Source: Glandiceps talaboti (lineage: Eukaryota > Hemichordata > Enteropneusta > Spengelidae). From it: a stretch of 64,000 bases of DNA. Positions 25,612-37,321 of the stretch are shown piece after piece. The translations under genes and the position numbers were made by a program. The stretch lies in contig NC_135562.1 in the NCBI RefSeq assembly GCF_964340395.1, forward strand, positions 22,220,218-22,284,217. Reading direction: 5' to 3'. The notes beneath the pieces are model-generated. The model worked only from the letters and a program-made list of their open reading frames with translations. It did no database searches and was not told the origin of the DNA. The first letter of the stretch is position 1. Each line of letters starts with the position of its first letter.

Positions 25612-25725
25612 CTCTGCCTGTGAAACTAGCTTGGCCAGTCTATATTCCAGGTAAGTGTCACTTTGTAAGAAAGATGGCAACCTTTCCATCTTAATCCACT
25701 CTATGCCTTGTTCTTTATTCAGGCA
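25612..25725 (-). CDS. RGS22: RGS22 coding exon 5
   Basis: 114 bases, phase 0 at both ends, donor GAG|GTAAGA. Encodes CLNKEQGIEWIKMERLPSFL and then EYRLAKLVSQAE, the best-conserved N-terminal block of RGS22 (CLSREEGIKWIKKERLPAFL and EYRLAKLVSQ in human). Its acceptor, TATGTTTTAATAG, is itself a partial copy of the 51-bp minisatellite that fills the adjoining intron. Confidence 0.94.
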
Positions 25726-28560
25726 CTATTAAAACATACAAAGATAGTTACATGTAATCACATACCATGATGTACCATATGTAGTACTATTAAAACATAC
25801 AAAGATACATATAATCACATACCATGATGTACCATACGTAGTACTATTAAAACATACAAAGATAATCACATACCATGATGTACCATATGTAGTACTATTA
25901 AAACATACAAAGATAATCACATACCATGATGTACCATATGTAGTACTATTAAAACATACAAAGATAATCACATACCATGATGTACCATATGTAGTACTAT
26001 TAAAACATACAAAGATAATCACATACCATGATGTACCATATGTAGTACTATTAAAACATACAAAGATAATCACATACCATGATGTACCATATGTAGTACT
26101 ATTAAAACATACAAAGATAATCACATACCATGATGTACCATATGTAGTACTATTAAAACATACAAAGATACATATAATCACATACCATGATGTACCATAT
26201 GTAGTACTATTAAAACATACAAAGATAATCACATACCATGATGTACCATACGTAGCACTATTAAAACATACAAAGATAATCACATACCATGATGTACCAT
26301 ATGTAGTACTATTAAAACATACAAAGATAATCACATACCATGATGTACCATACGTAGTACTATTAAAACATACAAAGATAATCACATACCATGATGTACC
26401 ATACGTAGCACTATTAAAACATACATGTAATCACACACCATGATGTACCATACGTAGTACTATTAAAACATACAAAGATAATCACATACCATGATGTACC
26501 ATATGTAGTACTATTAAAACATACAAAGATAATCACATACCATGATGTACCATACGTAGTACTATTAAAACATACAAAGATAATCACATACCATGATGTA
26601 CCATACGTAGCACTATTAAAACATACATGTAATCACACACCATGATGTACCATACGTAGTACTATTAAAACATACAAAGATACATATAATCACATACCAT
26701 GATGTACCATACGTAGTAATATTAAAACATACAAAGATAATCACATACCATGATGTACCATATGTAGTACTATTAAAACATACAAATATAATCACATACC
26801 ATGATGTACCATACGTAGTACTATTAAAACATACAAAGATAATCACATACCATGATGTACCATACGTAGTACTATTAAAACATACAAAGATACATGTAAT
26901 CACATACCATGATGTACCATATGTAGTACTATTAAAACATACAAAGATAATCACATACCATGATGTACCATATGTAGTACTATTAAAACATACAAAGATA
27001 ATCACATACCATGATGTACCATATGTAGTACTATTAAAACATACAAAGATAATCACATACCATGATGTACCATATGTAGTACTATTAAAACATACAAAGA
27101 TACATATAATCACATACCATGATGTACCATATGTAGTACTATTAAAACATACAAAGATAATCACATACCATGATGTACCATATGTAGTACTATTAAAACA
27201 TACAAAGATAATCACATACCATGATGTACCATATGTAGTACTATTAAAACATACAAAGATACATATAATCACATACCATGATGTACCATATGTAGTACTA
27301 TTAAAACATACAAAGATAATCACATACCATGATGTACCATACGTAGTACTATTAAAACATACAAAGATAATCACATACCATGATGTACCATATGTAGTAC
27401 TATTAAAACATACAAAGATAATCACATACCATGATGTACCATATGTAGTACTATTAAAACATACAAAGATAATCACATACCATGATGTACCATACGTAGT
27501 ACTATTAAAACATACAAAGATACATGTAATCACATACCATGATGTACCATATGTAGTACTATTAAAACATACAAAGATAATCACATACCATGATGTACCA
27601 TATGTAGTACTATTAAAACATACAAAGATACATATAATCACATACCATGATGTACCATATGTAGTACTATTAAAACATACAAAGATAATCACATACCATG
27701 ATGTACCATACGTAGTAATATTAAAACATACAAAGATACATATAATCACATACCATGATGTACCATATGTAGTACTATTAAAACATACAAAGATAATCAC
27801 ATACCATGATGTACCATACGTAGCACTATTAAAACATACAAAGATAATCACATACCATGATGTACCATATGTAGTACTATTAAAACATACAAAGATAATC
27901 ACATACCATGATGTACCATACGTAGCACTATTAAAACATACAAAGATAATCACATACCCTGATGTACCATACGTAGTACTATTAAAACATACAAAGATAC
28001 ATATAATCACATACCATGATGTACTATATGTAGTACTATTAAAACATACAAAGATAATCACATACCATGATGTACCATATGTAGTACTATTAAAACATAC
28101 AAAGATACATATAATCACATACCATGATGTACCATATGTAGTACTATTAAAACATACAAAGATACATGTAATCACATACCATGATGTACCATATGTAGTA
28201 CTATTAAAACATACAAAGATAATCACATACCATGATGTACCATATGTAGTACTATTAAAACATACAAAGATACATATAATCACATACCATGATGTACCAT
28301 ATGTAGTACTATTAAAACATACAAAGATAATCACATACCATGATGTACCATATGTAGTACTATTAAAACATACAAAGATAATCACATACCATGATGTACC
28401 ATATGTAGTACTATTAAAACATACAAAGATAATCACATACCATGATGTACCATATGTAGTACTATTAAAACATACAAAGATAATCACATACCATGATGTA
28501 CCATATGTAGTACTATTAAAACATACAAAGATAATCACATACCATGATGTACCATATGTA
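25726..28560 (+). repeat. 51/57-bp minisatellite, left block (about 54 copies), RGS22 intron 4
   Basis: Units of 51 bp (ACTATTAAAACATACAAAGA, TAATCACATACCATGATGTA, CCATATGTAGT), with a 57-bp variant that adds TACATA or TACATG before TAATC. The array starts at the first intron base next to exon 5, so the exon's 3' splice site is part of a unit. On the minus strand every unit carries TATGTTTTAATAG, a match to the real acceptor, and ATGGTATGTG, a donor-like word. Long minus-strand frames here (218 and 640 residues) are artefacts of the 3n length. Confidence 0.97.
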
Positions 28561-28582
28561 CACTACCAGAAATGAAATTCTT
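28561..28582 (+). repeat. left terminal inverted repeat of transposon 2
   Basis: Twenty-two bases starting CACTACCAGAAAT, paired with 35890-35911 with one mismatch. The target TA is at 28559-28560. Confidence 0.92.
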
Positions 28583-28736
28583 GAGACAAGAAAAAAATTC
28601 TTCACACAAGAAAAAAATTCTTGAGACAAGAATCAGTAGGTTAAGAATTGCAATTCTTGAAAATTCTAACCGATAAATTCTTATATCAAGAATTTTTTTC
28701 TTATGCCAGGTTTACCCAAAAATCTTGTCCTAAGAA

Positions 28737-30690
28737 CTTGTTTCAAGAATATTCAAGAAAAATAATTCTTGTCTCAAGAATATTCAAGAAAGAGAATTCT
28801 TGTCCCAAGAATATTCTCAAGAATAAATTCTTGTCTCAAGAATATTCAAGAAACAGCATTCTTGTCCCAATAATAATCAAGAAAGAGGATTCTTGTGCCA
28901 AGATTATTCAAGAAAGAGAATTCTTGTCCCAAGAATATTCAAGAAAAGGGAATCTTGTCCCAAGAATATTCAAGAAAGAGAATTCTTGTCCCAAGAATTT
29001 TCAAGAAAGAGAATTCTTGTCCCAAGAATATTCAAGAAAGAGAATTCTTGTCCCAAGAATATTCAAGAGAGAGAATTCTTGTCCCAAGAATTTTCAAGAA
29101 ATAGTATTCTTGTCCCGAGAATTATCAAGAAAAAGAATTCTCGTCCCAAGAATATTCAAGAAAGAGAATTCTTGTCCCAAGAATATTCAAGAAAGAGAAT
29201 TCTTGTCCCAAGAATTTTCAAGAAATAGAATTCTTGTCCCAAGAATTATCAAGAAAAAGAATTCTTGTCCCAAGAATATTCAAGGAAAACAATTCTTGTC
29301 CCAAGAATATTCAAGAAAGAGAATTCTTGTCCCAAGAATATTCAAGAAAGAGAATTCTTGCCCCAAGAATATTCAAGAAAGAGAATTCTTGTCCCAAGAA
29401 TATTCAAGAAAGAGAATTCTTGTGCAAAGAATATTGAGGAAATAGAATTCTTGTCTCAAGAATATTCAAGACATAGAATTCTTGTCCCAAGAATATTCAA
29501 GGAAAACAATTCTTATGCCAAGAATATTCAAGAAATAGAATTCTTGTCCCAAGAATATGCAAGAAAGAGAATTCTTGTCCCAAGAATATTCAAGAAAAAG
29601 AATTCTTGCCCCAAGAATATTCAAGAAAAAGAATTCTTGCCCCAAGAATATTCAAGAAAGAGAATTCTTGTCCCAAGAATATTCAAGAAAGAGAATTCTT
29701 GTGCAAAGAATATTGAGGAAATAGAATTCTTGTCTCAAGAATATTCAAGAAATAGAATTCTTGTCCCAAGAATATTCAAGGAAGACAATTCTTGTCCCAA
29801 GAATATTCAAGAAATAGAATTCTTGTCCCAAGAATATTCAAGAAAGAGAATTCTTGTCCCAAGAATATTCAAGAAAAAGAATTCTTGTCCGAAGAATATT
29901 CAAGAAAGAGAATTCTTGTCCCAAGAATATGCAAGAAAGAGAATTCTTGTCCCAAGAATATTCAAGAAAAAGAATTCTTGCCCCAAGAATATTCAAGAAA
30001 AAGAATTCTTGCCCCAAGAATATTCAAGAAAGAGAATTCTTGTCCCAAGAATATTCAAGAAAGAGAATTCTTGTGCAAAGAATATTGAGGAAATAGAATT
30101 CTTGTCTCAAGAAAATTCAAGAAATAGAATTCTTGTCCCAAGAATATTCAAGGAAGACAATTCTTGTCCCAAGAATATTCAAGAAATAGAATTCTTGTCC
30201 CAAGAATATTCAAGAAAGAGAATTCTTGTCCCAAGAATATTCAAGAAAAAGAATTCTTGTCCGAAGAATATTCAAGAAAGAGAATTCTTGTCTCAAGAAT
30301 ATTCAAGAAAAAGAATTCTTGTCTCAAGAATATTCAAGAAAAAGAATTCTTGTCTCAAGAATAATCAAGAAATAGAATTCTTGTCCCAAGAATATTGAGG
30401 AAATAGAATTCTTGTCCCAAGAATATTCAAGAAAAAGAATTCTTGTCCCAAGAATATTCAAGAAAGAGAATTCTTGTCTCAAGAATATTTAGGAAAAAGA
30501 ATTCTTGCCTCAAGAATATTCAAGCAACAGAATTCTTGGCCCAAGAATATTCAAGAAAGAGAATTCTTGTCCTAAGAATATTCAAGAAAAGGGAATCTTG
30601 TCTCAAGAATATTCAAGAAAGAGAATTCTTGTCTCAAGAATATGCAAGAAAAAGAATTCTTATCTGGAGAATATTCAAGGAAAAGTACTC
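28737..30690 (+). repeat. 31-bp minisatellite in the left arm of transposon 2 (about 63 copies)
   Basis: Unit AAGAATATTCAAGAAAGAGA then ATTCTTGTCCC, imperfect. Each unit contains the subterminal word of the element (TTCTTG/CAAGAA). Open frames in all three plus-strand frames (up to 377 residues) follow from a 31-bp stop-free unit and are not proteins. Confidence 0.95.
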
Positions 30691-30739
30691 ATTATATGGA
30701 AAAAATGATTTCCATAAATACAGTCCCCTTTAATGAAAA

Positions 30740-33160
30740 ATCTACTCCAAACAAAACTTGTAAATTTTAAAACTTTTATTTACATAAATAATGGCAATAT
30801 ACATGTAAGTCAATAAAACTGTCATTAAATATTTTTTGAACTCTTCTAAAAATATAACATTTCAATGTCATGTAACACTTCAACCAGTTTCATCTTCTTT
30901 AAATACTTTCACATGCCATCATACATTATCTTGTTACAGTGAAATGAAATCTGGATATTGATTACAAGATATTTAGCCTAACTTAAACGGCCTCAGTCCA
31001 TTGAAATAGTCCACTGGGCTTGCCCCAAAACTTAATGGACCTTGATTTCACAAGCTCAAGGATAAAAGTATGACATTGACAGACAACCCCAGTAAATTTG
31101 CTAATAGCCTATTTTACGACAGTTAACAGCAACAGGGTACCTACCCAAGAAATGCACACTTTCTGTAATTTAGATGGCAACAGAAATCTTAAATTGCAAT
31201 AGGGAGACTTCATATTCAATTGCCCCTGAATGAATTTCAATTTTTACTTAAAAGATTAAAAATCAAACAAATCATAGACATTGGAGAGAGATGGACTGGA
31301 AAGCAAGCAAAAGATCAAAGGAAATCAATTGTGTACAAATGGTAGAACTGATTTATTCCCCGTCAATTGGGTGCATTACTTTTTATCCAAAATATTCACT
31401 AAAAATAGGGATGTGCACAATTAATGTCAATGCAATCTGACCAATGACTTTGGACAAGAAGTCAAAATATCCTGATTGACCTGTGCAGAAAATAGCCATT
31501 CTCAGTGCACCAAATATCAAAGTAATCTGACTTCTGATTTCAGAAAAGAAGTGACAACGTAACTTTGAAAAAAAGGTCGATGAAGAAGTTGAAATAGAAA
31601 AGGCTGACAGACAGACAACAGAGAATCATCATAACTTTATAGCTTTACCTGGCTGTTGTTTCCAGTCCATTTCTCATCAATGCCCATGATCTAATTAACT
31701 TGAATAAAATCTTTAAAAAATTAAATGCTCTTTCTATCAGGAGGAATTTCTTTGCACAGAAAAAACTACAAGTTGGGAAAATGAGGATCAAATTAAAAAG
31801 TTAAACAACAATTGTTCCTACTCGCTGTCATCGTTCGTTAGGTACTACAATGTATCTATGGAGTTCCTTCAGCTTCTTCCTATAGTATACAATGTGTTCT
31901 TCATGTCATGTGGATTAGTAAATTTGTCCTGAAGTACCTGTTCTTCGAGGAAGAGGTCATCATCATCATCTTTCGGCTGCGCAGCAGTCGACCATAAGTT
32001 TCCTCCAGCCACAACGGTTTTGAGCCATTTCTGAAAGTTGACCATGATTCAGCATGCCATCTGCATCTCCCAGAAGATAGTGGATGTATTTTGAGAACAG
32101 GGTTCTTTGCCTTCCAGGTTTCCTCTTTCCATGTTTTGGGACATACAATGCATACACCTTGACAGGCTCCCCATCACGCATGCGCAGTACATGTCCAAGG
32201 AATTTTAGTTGACGATTCCTGGCTCTCTCGACAAGGGGCACAGTCTCCATAAGATTGTAGATAGTAACATTTGGTACTTTGTCAATCCTCTTGATGTTTA
32301 ACATTATACGGTAACATGATGTGCCAAAGGAGTTGATTTTATTCTCCATATCCTTAGAGATTATCCATGACTCGCAGCCATACAACAATATGGTGACACA
32401 AGTTGTACAAGGAAGAGGTAGGCTTGGGCTACACTGTCATGGTAACCAACCTGGAAAGTGAACAAGAAAGAAATTGTCTCAAAAGTTGTCAAAGACTTCC
32501 ATAGTAATCGAGTACAGTTTAATAATTATATCTATTGTTAAGTGTTGCCCATGACCTTGTCTTTGTACTAAGTGTTGAGAGCTTCTTGAGATAGTAAAAC
32601 AAGACAAGTTACTGGGCTATGTAGGATGTTACTTCTGGAGATGTACATGTAGCTAGGCAAGTTTCATGGCAATGTAAAATGTACCTACATGTAGGCCAGG
32701 CCACACCCACAATGGCTGATCTGTCAGTCTAATATATGCTAATCTGCACCTTTCTAAGTACACATGCTCAAGATTGCATAAGGTTTATTTACATGGTGTT
32801 AGTTAGACTTTGAGTATATTGAGTGAAGTGTACTAAACATTGCTTACAGGATAAATTTGATGACATTGCAAGACCTTTCACTGGGAGGAGAGTCAAACTT
32901 TAAACCTCAAGCCCAGTGTAACAATGGCCATGATAACATTTATACAGATTCAAAGTTCTGAAGAATGTGAAATATTGCACTTACCAAAGAATGCCCTCCA
33001 CATTGCTTCTTTAACGTCTTCGTTTTTAAACTTGTTGATAGACTCTGAACACAACAGATGCCACTCTCTAAGCTGGGTACAATCTTTTTTCTAAAACCGG
33101 CCAAGGTTAAACCATGTTTTCAAGTTTAAGATGTATGATGCAGGATCAAAAATGACAATG
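30740..33160 (+). other. core of transposon 2, mostly no recognisable content
   Basis: Low-complexity-free, AT-rich sequence between the two internal arrays. Apart from the LINE fragment at 31966-32388 I see no gene, splice structure or transposase motif. Confidence 0.6.
31966..32388 (-). pseudogene. non-LTR retrotransposon C-terminal fragment (LINE 3' end)
   Basis: 140-residue frame: MLYGCESWIISKDMENKINS, then CYRIMLNIKRIDKV, RARNRQLKFLGHVLRM, GKRKPGRQRTL and a Trp-rich end CCAAER. This is the region after the reverse transcriptase in many LINEs (LYGCExW ... LxxLGHVLRM ... GKRxxGRxR). A GATGATGATGATGA tail follows directly after the stop on the same strand, as at LINE 3' ends. The RT domain itself is missing: a 5'-truncated insertion inside transposon 2. 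Confidence 0.8.
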
Positions 33161-33344
33161 TTGTCAATCTTCTAACAAAGTTGCAGTTGTGAATTCAAAA
33201 ATGGAGCCAAATGATGCTATCCCAGAAAGCATCAGGTCTGCCCACACACTTCCATATATGGCCATATATACAAGCTTGACCAATGGAGACACACTATTAA
33301 CAAAAGGGATATATCCTTTTGTTTGTGCATGGAGTCTAACTGAC

Positions 33345-35640
33345 AATCTCATACTTGTACCAAGAATTGTTGGGCAAGAAAACTCAAAAATGCATGGCTG
33401 AACAAGAAAAAGTAAGAATTTCATTCTTGTACCAAGAATTGTGGGGCAAGAAACCCCAAGAATTCATTTCTTGTATCAAGAATGCATGGGTTGACAAGAA
33501 AAAGTAAGAATTTCATTCTTGTACCAAGAATTCTTGCTCAAGAAAACTCAAGAATTCAATTCTTGTAACAAGAATGCAGGGGTTGACAAGAAAAAGTAAG
33601 AATCTCATTCTTGTACCAAGAATTCTTGCTCAAGAAAACTCAAGAATTCAATTCTTGTAACAAGAATGCAAGGGTTGACAAGAAAAAGTAAGAATTTCAT
33701 TCTTGTTCCAAGAATTCTTGGGCAAGAAAACTCAAGAATTCAATTCTTGTAACAAGAATGCAAGGGTTGACAAGAAAAAGTAAGAATCTCATTCTTGTGC
33801 CAGGAATTCTTGGACAAGATAACTCAAGAATTCAATTCTTGTAACAACAATGCATGGGTTGACAAGAAAAAGTAAGAATTTTATTCTTGTACCAAGAATT
33901 CTTGGGCTAGAAAACTCAAGAACTCAATTCTTGTTTCAAGAATGCATGGGTTGACAAGAAAAAGTAAGAATCTCATTCTTGTACCAAGAATTCTTGCTCA
34001 AGAAAACTCAAGAATTCAATTCTTGTTTCAAGAATACATGGGTTGACAAGAAAAAGTATGAATTTCATTCTTGTACCAAGAATTCTTGGGCAAGAAAACT
34101 CAAGAATTCAATTCTTGTAACAAGAATGCATGGGTTGACAAGAAAAAAGTAAGAATCTCATTCTTGTACCAAGAATTCTTGGGCTAGAAAACTCAAGAAT
34201 TCAATTCTTGTTTCAAGAATGCATGGGTTGACAAGAAAAAGTAAGAATTTCATTCTTGTACCAAGAATTCTTGGGCAAGAAAACTCAAAAATGCATGGCT
34301 GAACAAGAAAAAGTAAGAATTTCATTCTTGTACCAAGTATTGTTGGGCAAGAAACCCCAAGAATTCATGGATAAACAAGAAAGAGTAAGAATTTCATTCT
34401 TGTACCAAGAATTGTGGGGCAAGAAACCCCAAGAATTCATTTCTTGTATCAAGAATGCATGGGTTGACAAGAAAAAGTAAGCATTTCATTCTTGTACCAA
34501 GAATTCTTGCTCAAGAAAACTCAAGAATTCAATTCTTGTAACAAGAATGCAGGGGTTGACAAGAAAAAGTAAGAATCTCATTCTTGTACCAAGAATTCTT
34601 GCTCAAGAAAACTCAAGAATTCAATTCTTGTAACAAGAATGCAAGGGTTGACAAGAAAAAGTAAGAATTTCATTCTTGTACCAAGAATTCTTGGGCAAGA
34701 AAACTCAAGAATTCAATTCTTGTAACAAGAATGCAAGGGTTGACAAGAAAAAGTAAGAATTTCATTCTTGTACCAAGAATTCTTGGGCAAGAAAACTCAA
34801 GAATTCAATTCTTGTAACAAGAATGCAAGGGTTGACAAGAAAAAGTAAGAATTTCATTCTTGTACCAAGAATTCTTGGGCAAGAAAACTCAAGAATTCAA
34901 TTCTTGTAACAAGAATGCAGGGGTTGACAAGAAAAAGTAAGAATCTCATTCTTGTACCAAGAATTCTTGGGTTGACAAGAAAAAGTAAGAATCTCATTCT
35001 TGTAACAAGAATGCATGGGTTGACAAGAAAAAGTAAGAATCTCATTCTTGTACCAAGAATTCTTGCTCAAGAAAACTCAAGAATTCAATTCTTGTTTCAA
35101 GAATGCATGGGTTGACAAGAAAAAGTAAGAATTTCATTCTTGTACCAAGAATTCTTGCTCAAGAAAACTCAAGAATTCAATTCTTGTAACAAGAATGCAT
35201 GGGTTGACAAGAAAAAGTAAGAATCTCATTCTTGTACCAAGAATTCTTGGGCAAGAAAACTCAAGAATTCAATTCTTGTTTCAAGAATGCATGGGTTGAC
35301 AAGAAAAAGTAAGAATCTCATTCTTGTACCAAGAATTCTTGGGCAAGAAAACTCAAGAATTCAATTCTTGTTTCAAGAATGCATGGGTTGACAAGAAAAA
35401 GTAAGAATCTCATTCTTGTACCAAGAATTCTTGGGCAAGAAAACTCAAGAACTCAATTCTTGTTTCAAGAATGCATGGGTTGACAAGAAAAAGTAAGAAT
35501 TTTATTCTTGTGAGAAGAATTGCTGAGCAAGAAAACTCAAGAATTCAATTCTTGTATTAAGAATGCATGGGTTGACAAGCATAAGTAAGAATTTTATTCT
35601 TGTACCAAGATTGTTGTGCAAGAAAACTCAAGAATTCAAA
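33345..35640 (+). repeat. 92-bp minisatellite in the right arm of transposon 2 (about 25 copies)
   Basis: Unit starts AAGAATTTCATTCTTGTACC and includes AAGAATTCTTGGGCAAG, CTCAAGAATTCAATTCTTG and GGGTTGACAAGAAAAAGT. Several truncated units. Rich in the palindrome CAAGAATTCTTG and its halves, so each unit can fold on itself. Confidence 0.93.
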
Positions 35641-35889
35641 TCTCATATGAAGAATATGTATGGTACATTTCTTGGAGATTCTTATAATGAGAATTGCCTT
35701 TCTTGATGTTAAGATTCAATAAGAAAAAATGTCTGACAAATTCTTGTGGCAAGAAAACATTCTTGTGTCAAGAATATATTCCATACATTTTGTCATTTTG
35801 CATACTTAAACTTTCTTATTTATTCTTGAACATGCTTGTATGTTCTTAATTTTCTTGTGTCAAGAATTATTTTCTTGAGACAAGAAAGT

Positions 35890-35911
35890 AAGAATTTTAT
35901 TTCTGGTAGTG
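35890..35911 (-). repeat. right terminal inverted repeat of transposon 2
   Basis: Ends ATTTCTGGTAGTG, inverse of the left end with one mismatch; the duplicated TA is at 35912-35913. Confidence 0.92.
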
Positions 35912-36893
35912 TAGTACTATTAAAACATACAAAGATAATCACATACCATGATGTACCATATGTAGTACTATTAAAACATACAAAGATAATCACATACCAT
36001 GATGTACCATATGTAGTACTATTAAAACATACAAAGATAATCACATACCATGATGTACCATACGTAGTACTATTAAAACATACAAAGATACATATAATCA
36101 CATACCATGATGTACTATATGTAGTACTATTAAAACATACAAAGATAATCACATACCATGATGTACCATATGTATAAGTACTATTAAAACATACAAAGAT
36201 AATCACATACCATGATGTACCATACGTAGCACTATTAAAACATACAAAGATAATCACATACCATGATGTACCATATGTAGTACTATTAAAACATACAAAG
36301 ATAATCACATACCATGCATGATGTACCATACGTAGCACTATTAAAACATACAAAGATAATCACATACCATGATGTACCATATGTAGTACTATTAAAACAT
36401 ACAAAGATACATGTAATCACATACCATGATGTACCATATGTAGTACTATTAAAACATACAAGATACATGTAATCACATACCATGATGTACCATACGTAGT
36501 ACTATTAAAACATACAAGATACATGTAATCACATACCATGATGTACCATATGTAGTACTATTAAAACATACAAAGATAATCACATACCATGATGTACCAT
36601 ATGTAGTACTATTAAAACATACAAAGATAATCACATACCATGATGTACCATACGTAGTACTATTAAAACATACAAAGATAATCACATACCATGATGTACC
36701 ATACGTAGTACTATTAAAACATACAAAGATAATCACATACCATGATGTACCATACGTAGTAATATTAAAACATACAAAGATAATCACATACCATGATGTA
36801 CCATACGTAGTAATATTAAAACATACAAAGATAATCACATACCATGATGTACCATACGTAGTACTATTAAAACATACAAAGATAATCACGTCA
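35912..36893 (+). repeat. 51/57-bp minisatellite, right block (about 19 copies), RGS22 intron 4
   Basis: Continuation of the array split by transposon 2, same unit. It decays at about 36890-36950 into unique intron sequence. Confidence 0.96.
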
Positions 36894-37126
36894 GGGACTA
36901 ATACAGTTTCCATCAAGAATCGTCACATACCATGTACCATACGTACAATGTAAGTATTACAAAATGTATCTTATAAAGCATTACATACAGGATCATTTTA
37001 AGACTTTTGATACTAACAGTACATTTGTAGCTCTACCAAAATAACCATTTTAAACACCTAGATTTTCAAAATTGCAAAAATGTATCTTGAAACTCAAAAT
37101 GTGATTTTGAATATGCAAAATAAACG

Positions 37127-37183
37127 GTGAACAGTAGCTATGACAACAGTAATAGGTGAACAGTAGCTATGACAACAGTAATA
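37127..37183 (+). repeat. short tandem duplication, RGS22 intron 4
   Basis: Two copies of a segment containing GGTGAACAGTAGCTATGACA followed by ACAGTAATA. Confidence 0.9.
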
Positions 37184-37321
37184 TCATTGACACCGATGTG
37201 AAACTAAAACGTATGTGAAGGATAGATGTGTCATTGGATAACGGTGAAACACCAGTACTTAGTCACCATGTCAGATGGGGTTATATTATTACATCACACA
37301 TACTGCATATGGCACTCACAT

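Larger units (their letters stand above)
28561..35911 (+). mobile_element. CACTA-like non-autonomous DNA transposon 2 (7351 bp)
   Basis: Interrupts the 51/57-bp array. The left end CACTACCAGAAATGAAATTC matches the inverse of the right end (GAATTTTATTTCTGGTAGTG) with one mismatch. The split unit CATATGTAGTACT shows TA on both sides, a 2-bp target duplication. The TIR head is shared with transposon 1 (CACTACYRGAA) and is close to the plant CACTA consensus. Both flanks are packed with TTCTTG/CAAGAA words and the palindrome CAAGAATTCTTG, expanded into 31-bp (left) and 92-bp (right) tandem arrays. The core at 30.7-33.3 kb holds a LINE fragment and no transposase. Two relatives in one gene suggest an active family elsewhere in the genome. 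Confidence 0.88.

Noticed and set aside
26616-28538. 640-residue open frame of 17-residue repeats on the minus strand (also 25729-26385 and 35820-36916)
   Set aside because: It lies in RGS22 intron 4, is entirely 51/57-bp tandem repeat, and exists only because the unit is a multiple of three without stops.
28648-30733. Several overlapping frames of up to 377 residues with KENSCPKNIQE-type repeats
   Set aside because: 31-bp array within transposon 2 read in three phases; not coding.
33164-33424. 86-residue minus-strand frame in transposon 2
   Set aside because: Half of it is subterminal repeat sequence; no recognisable domain.
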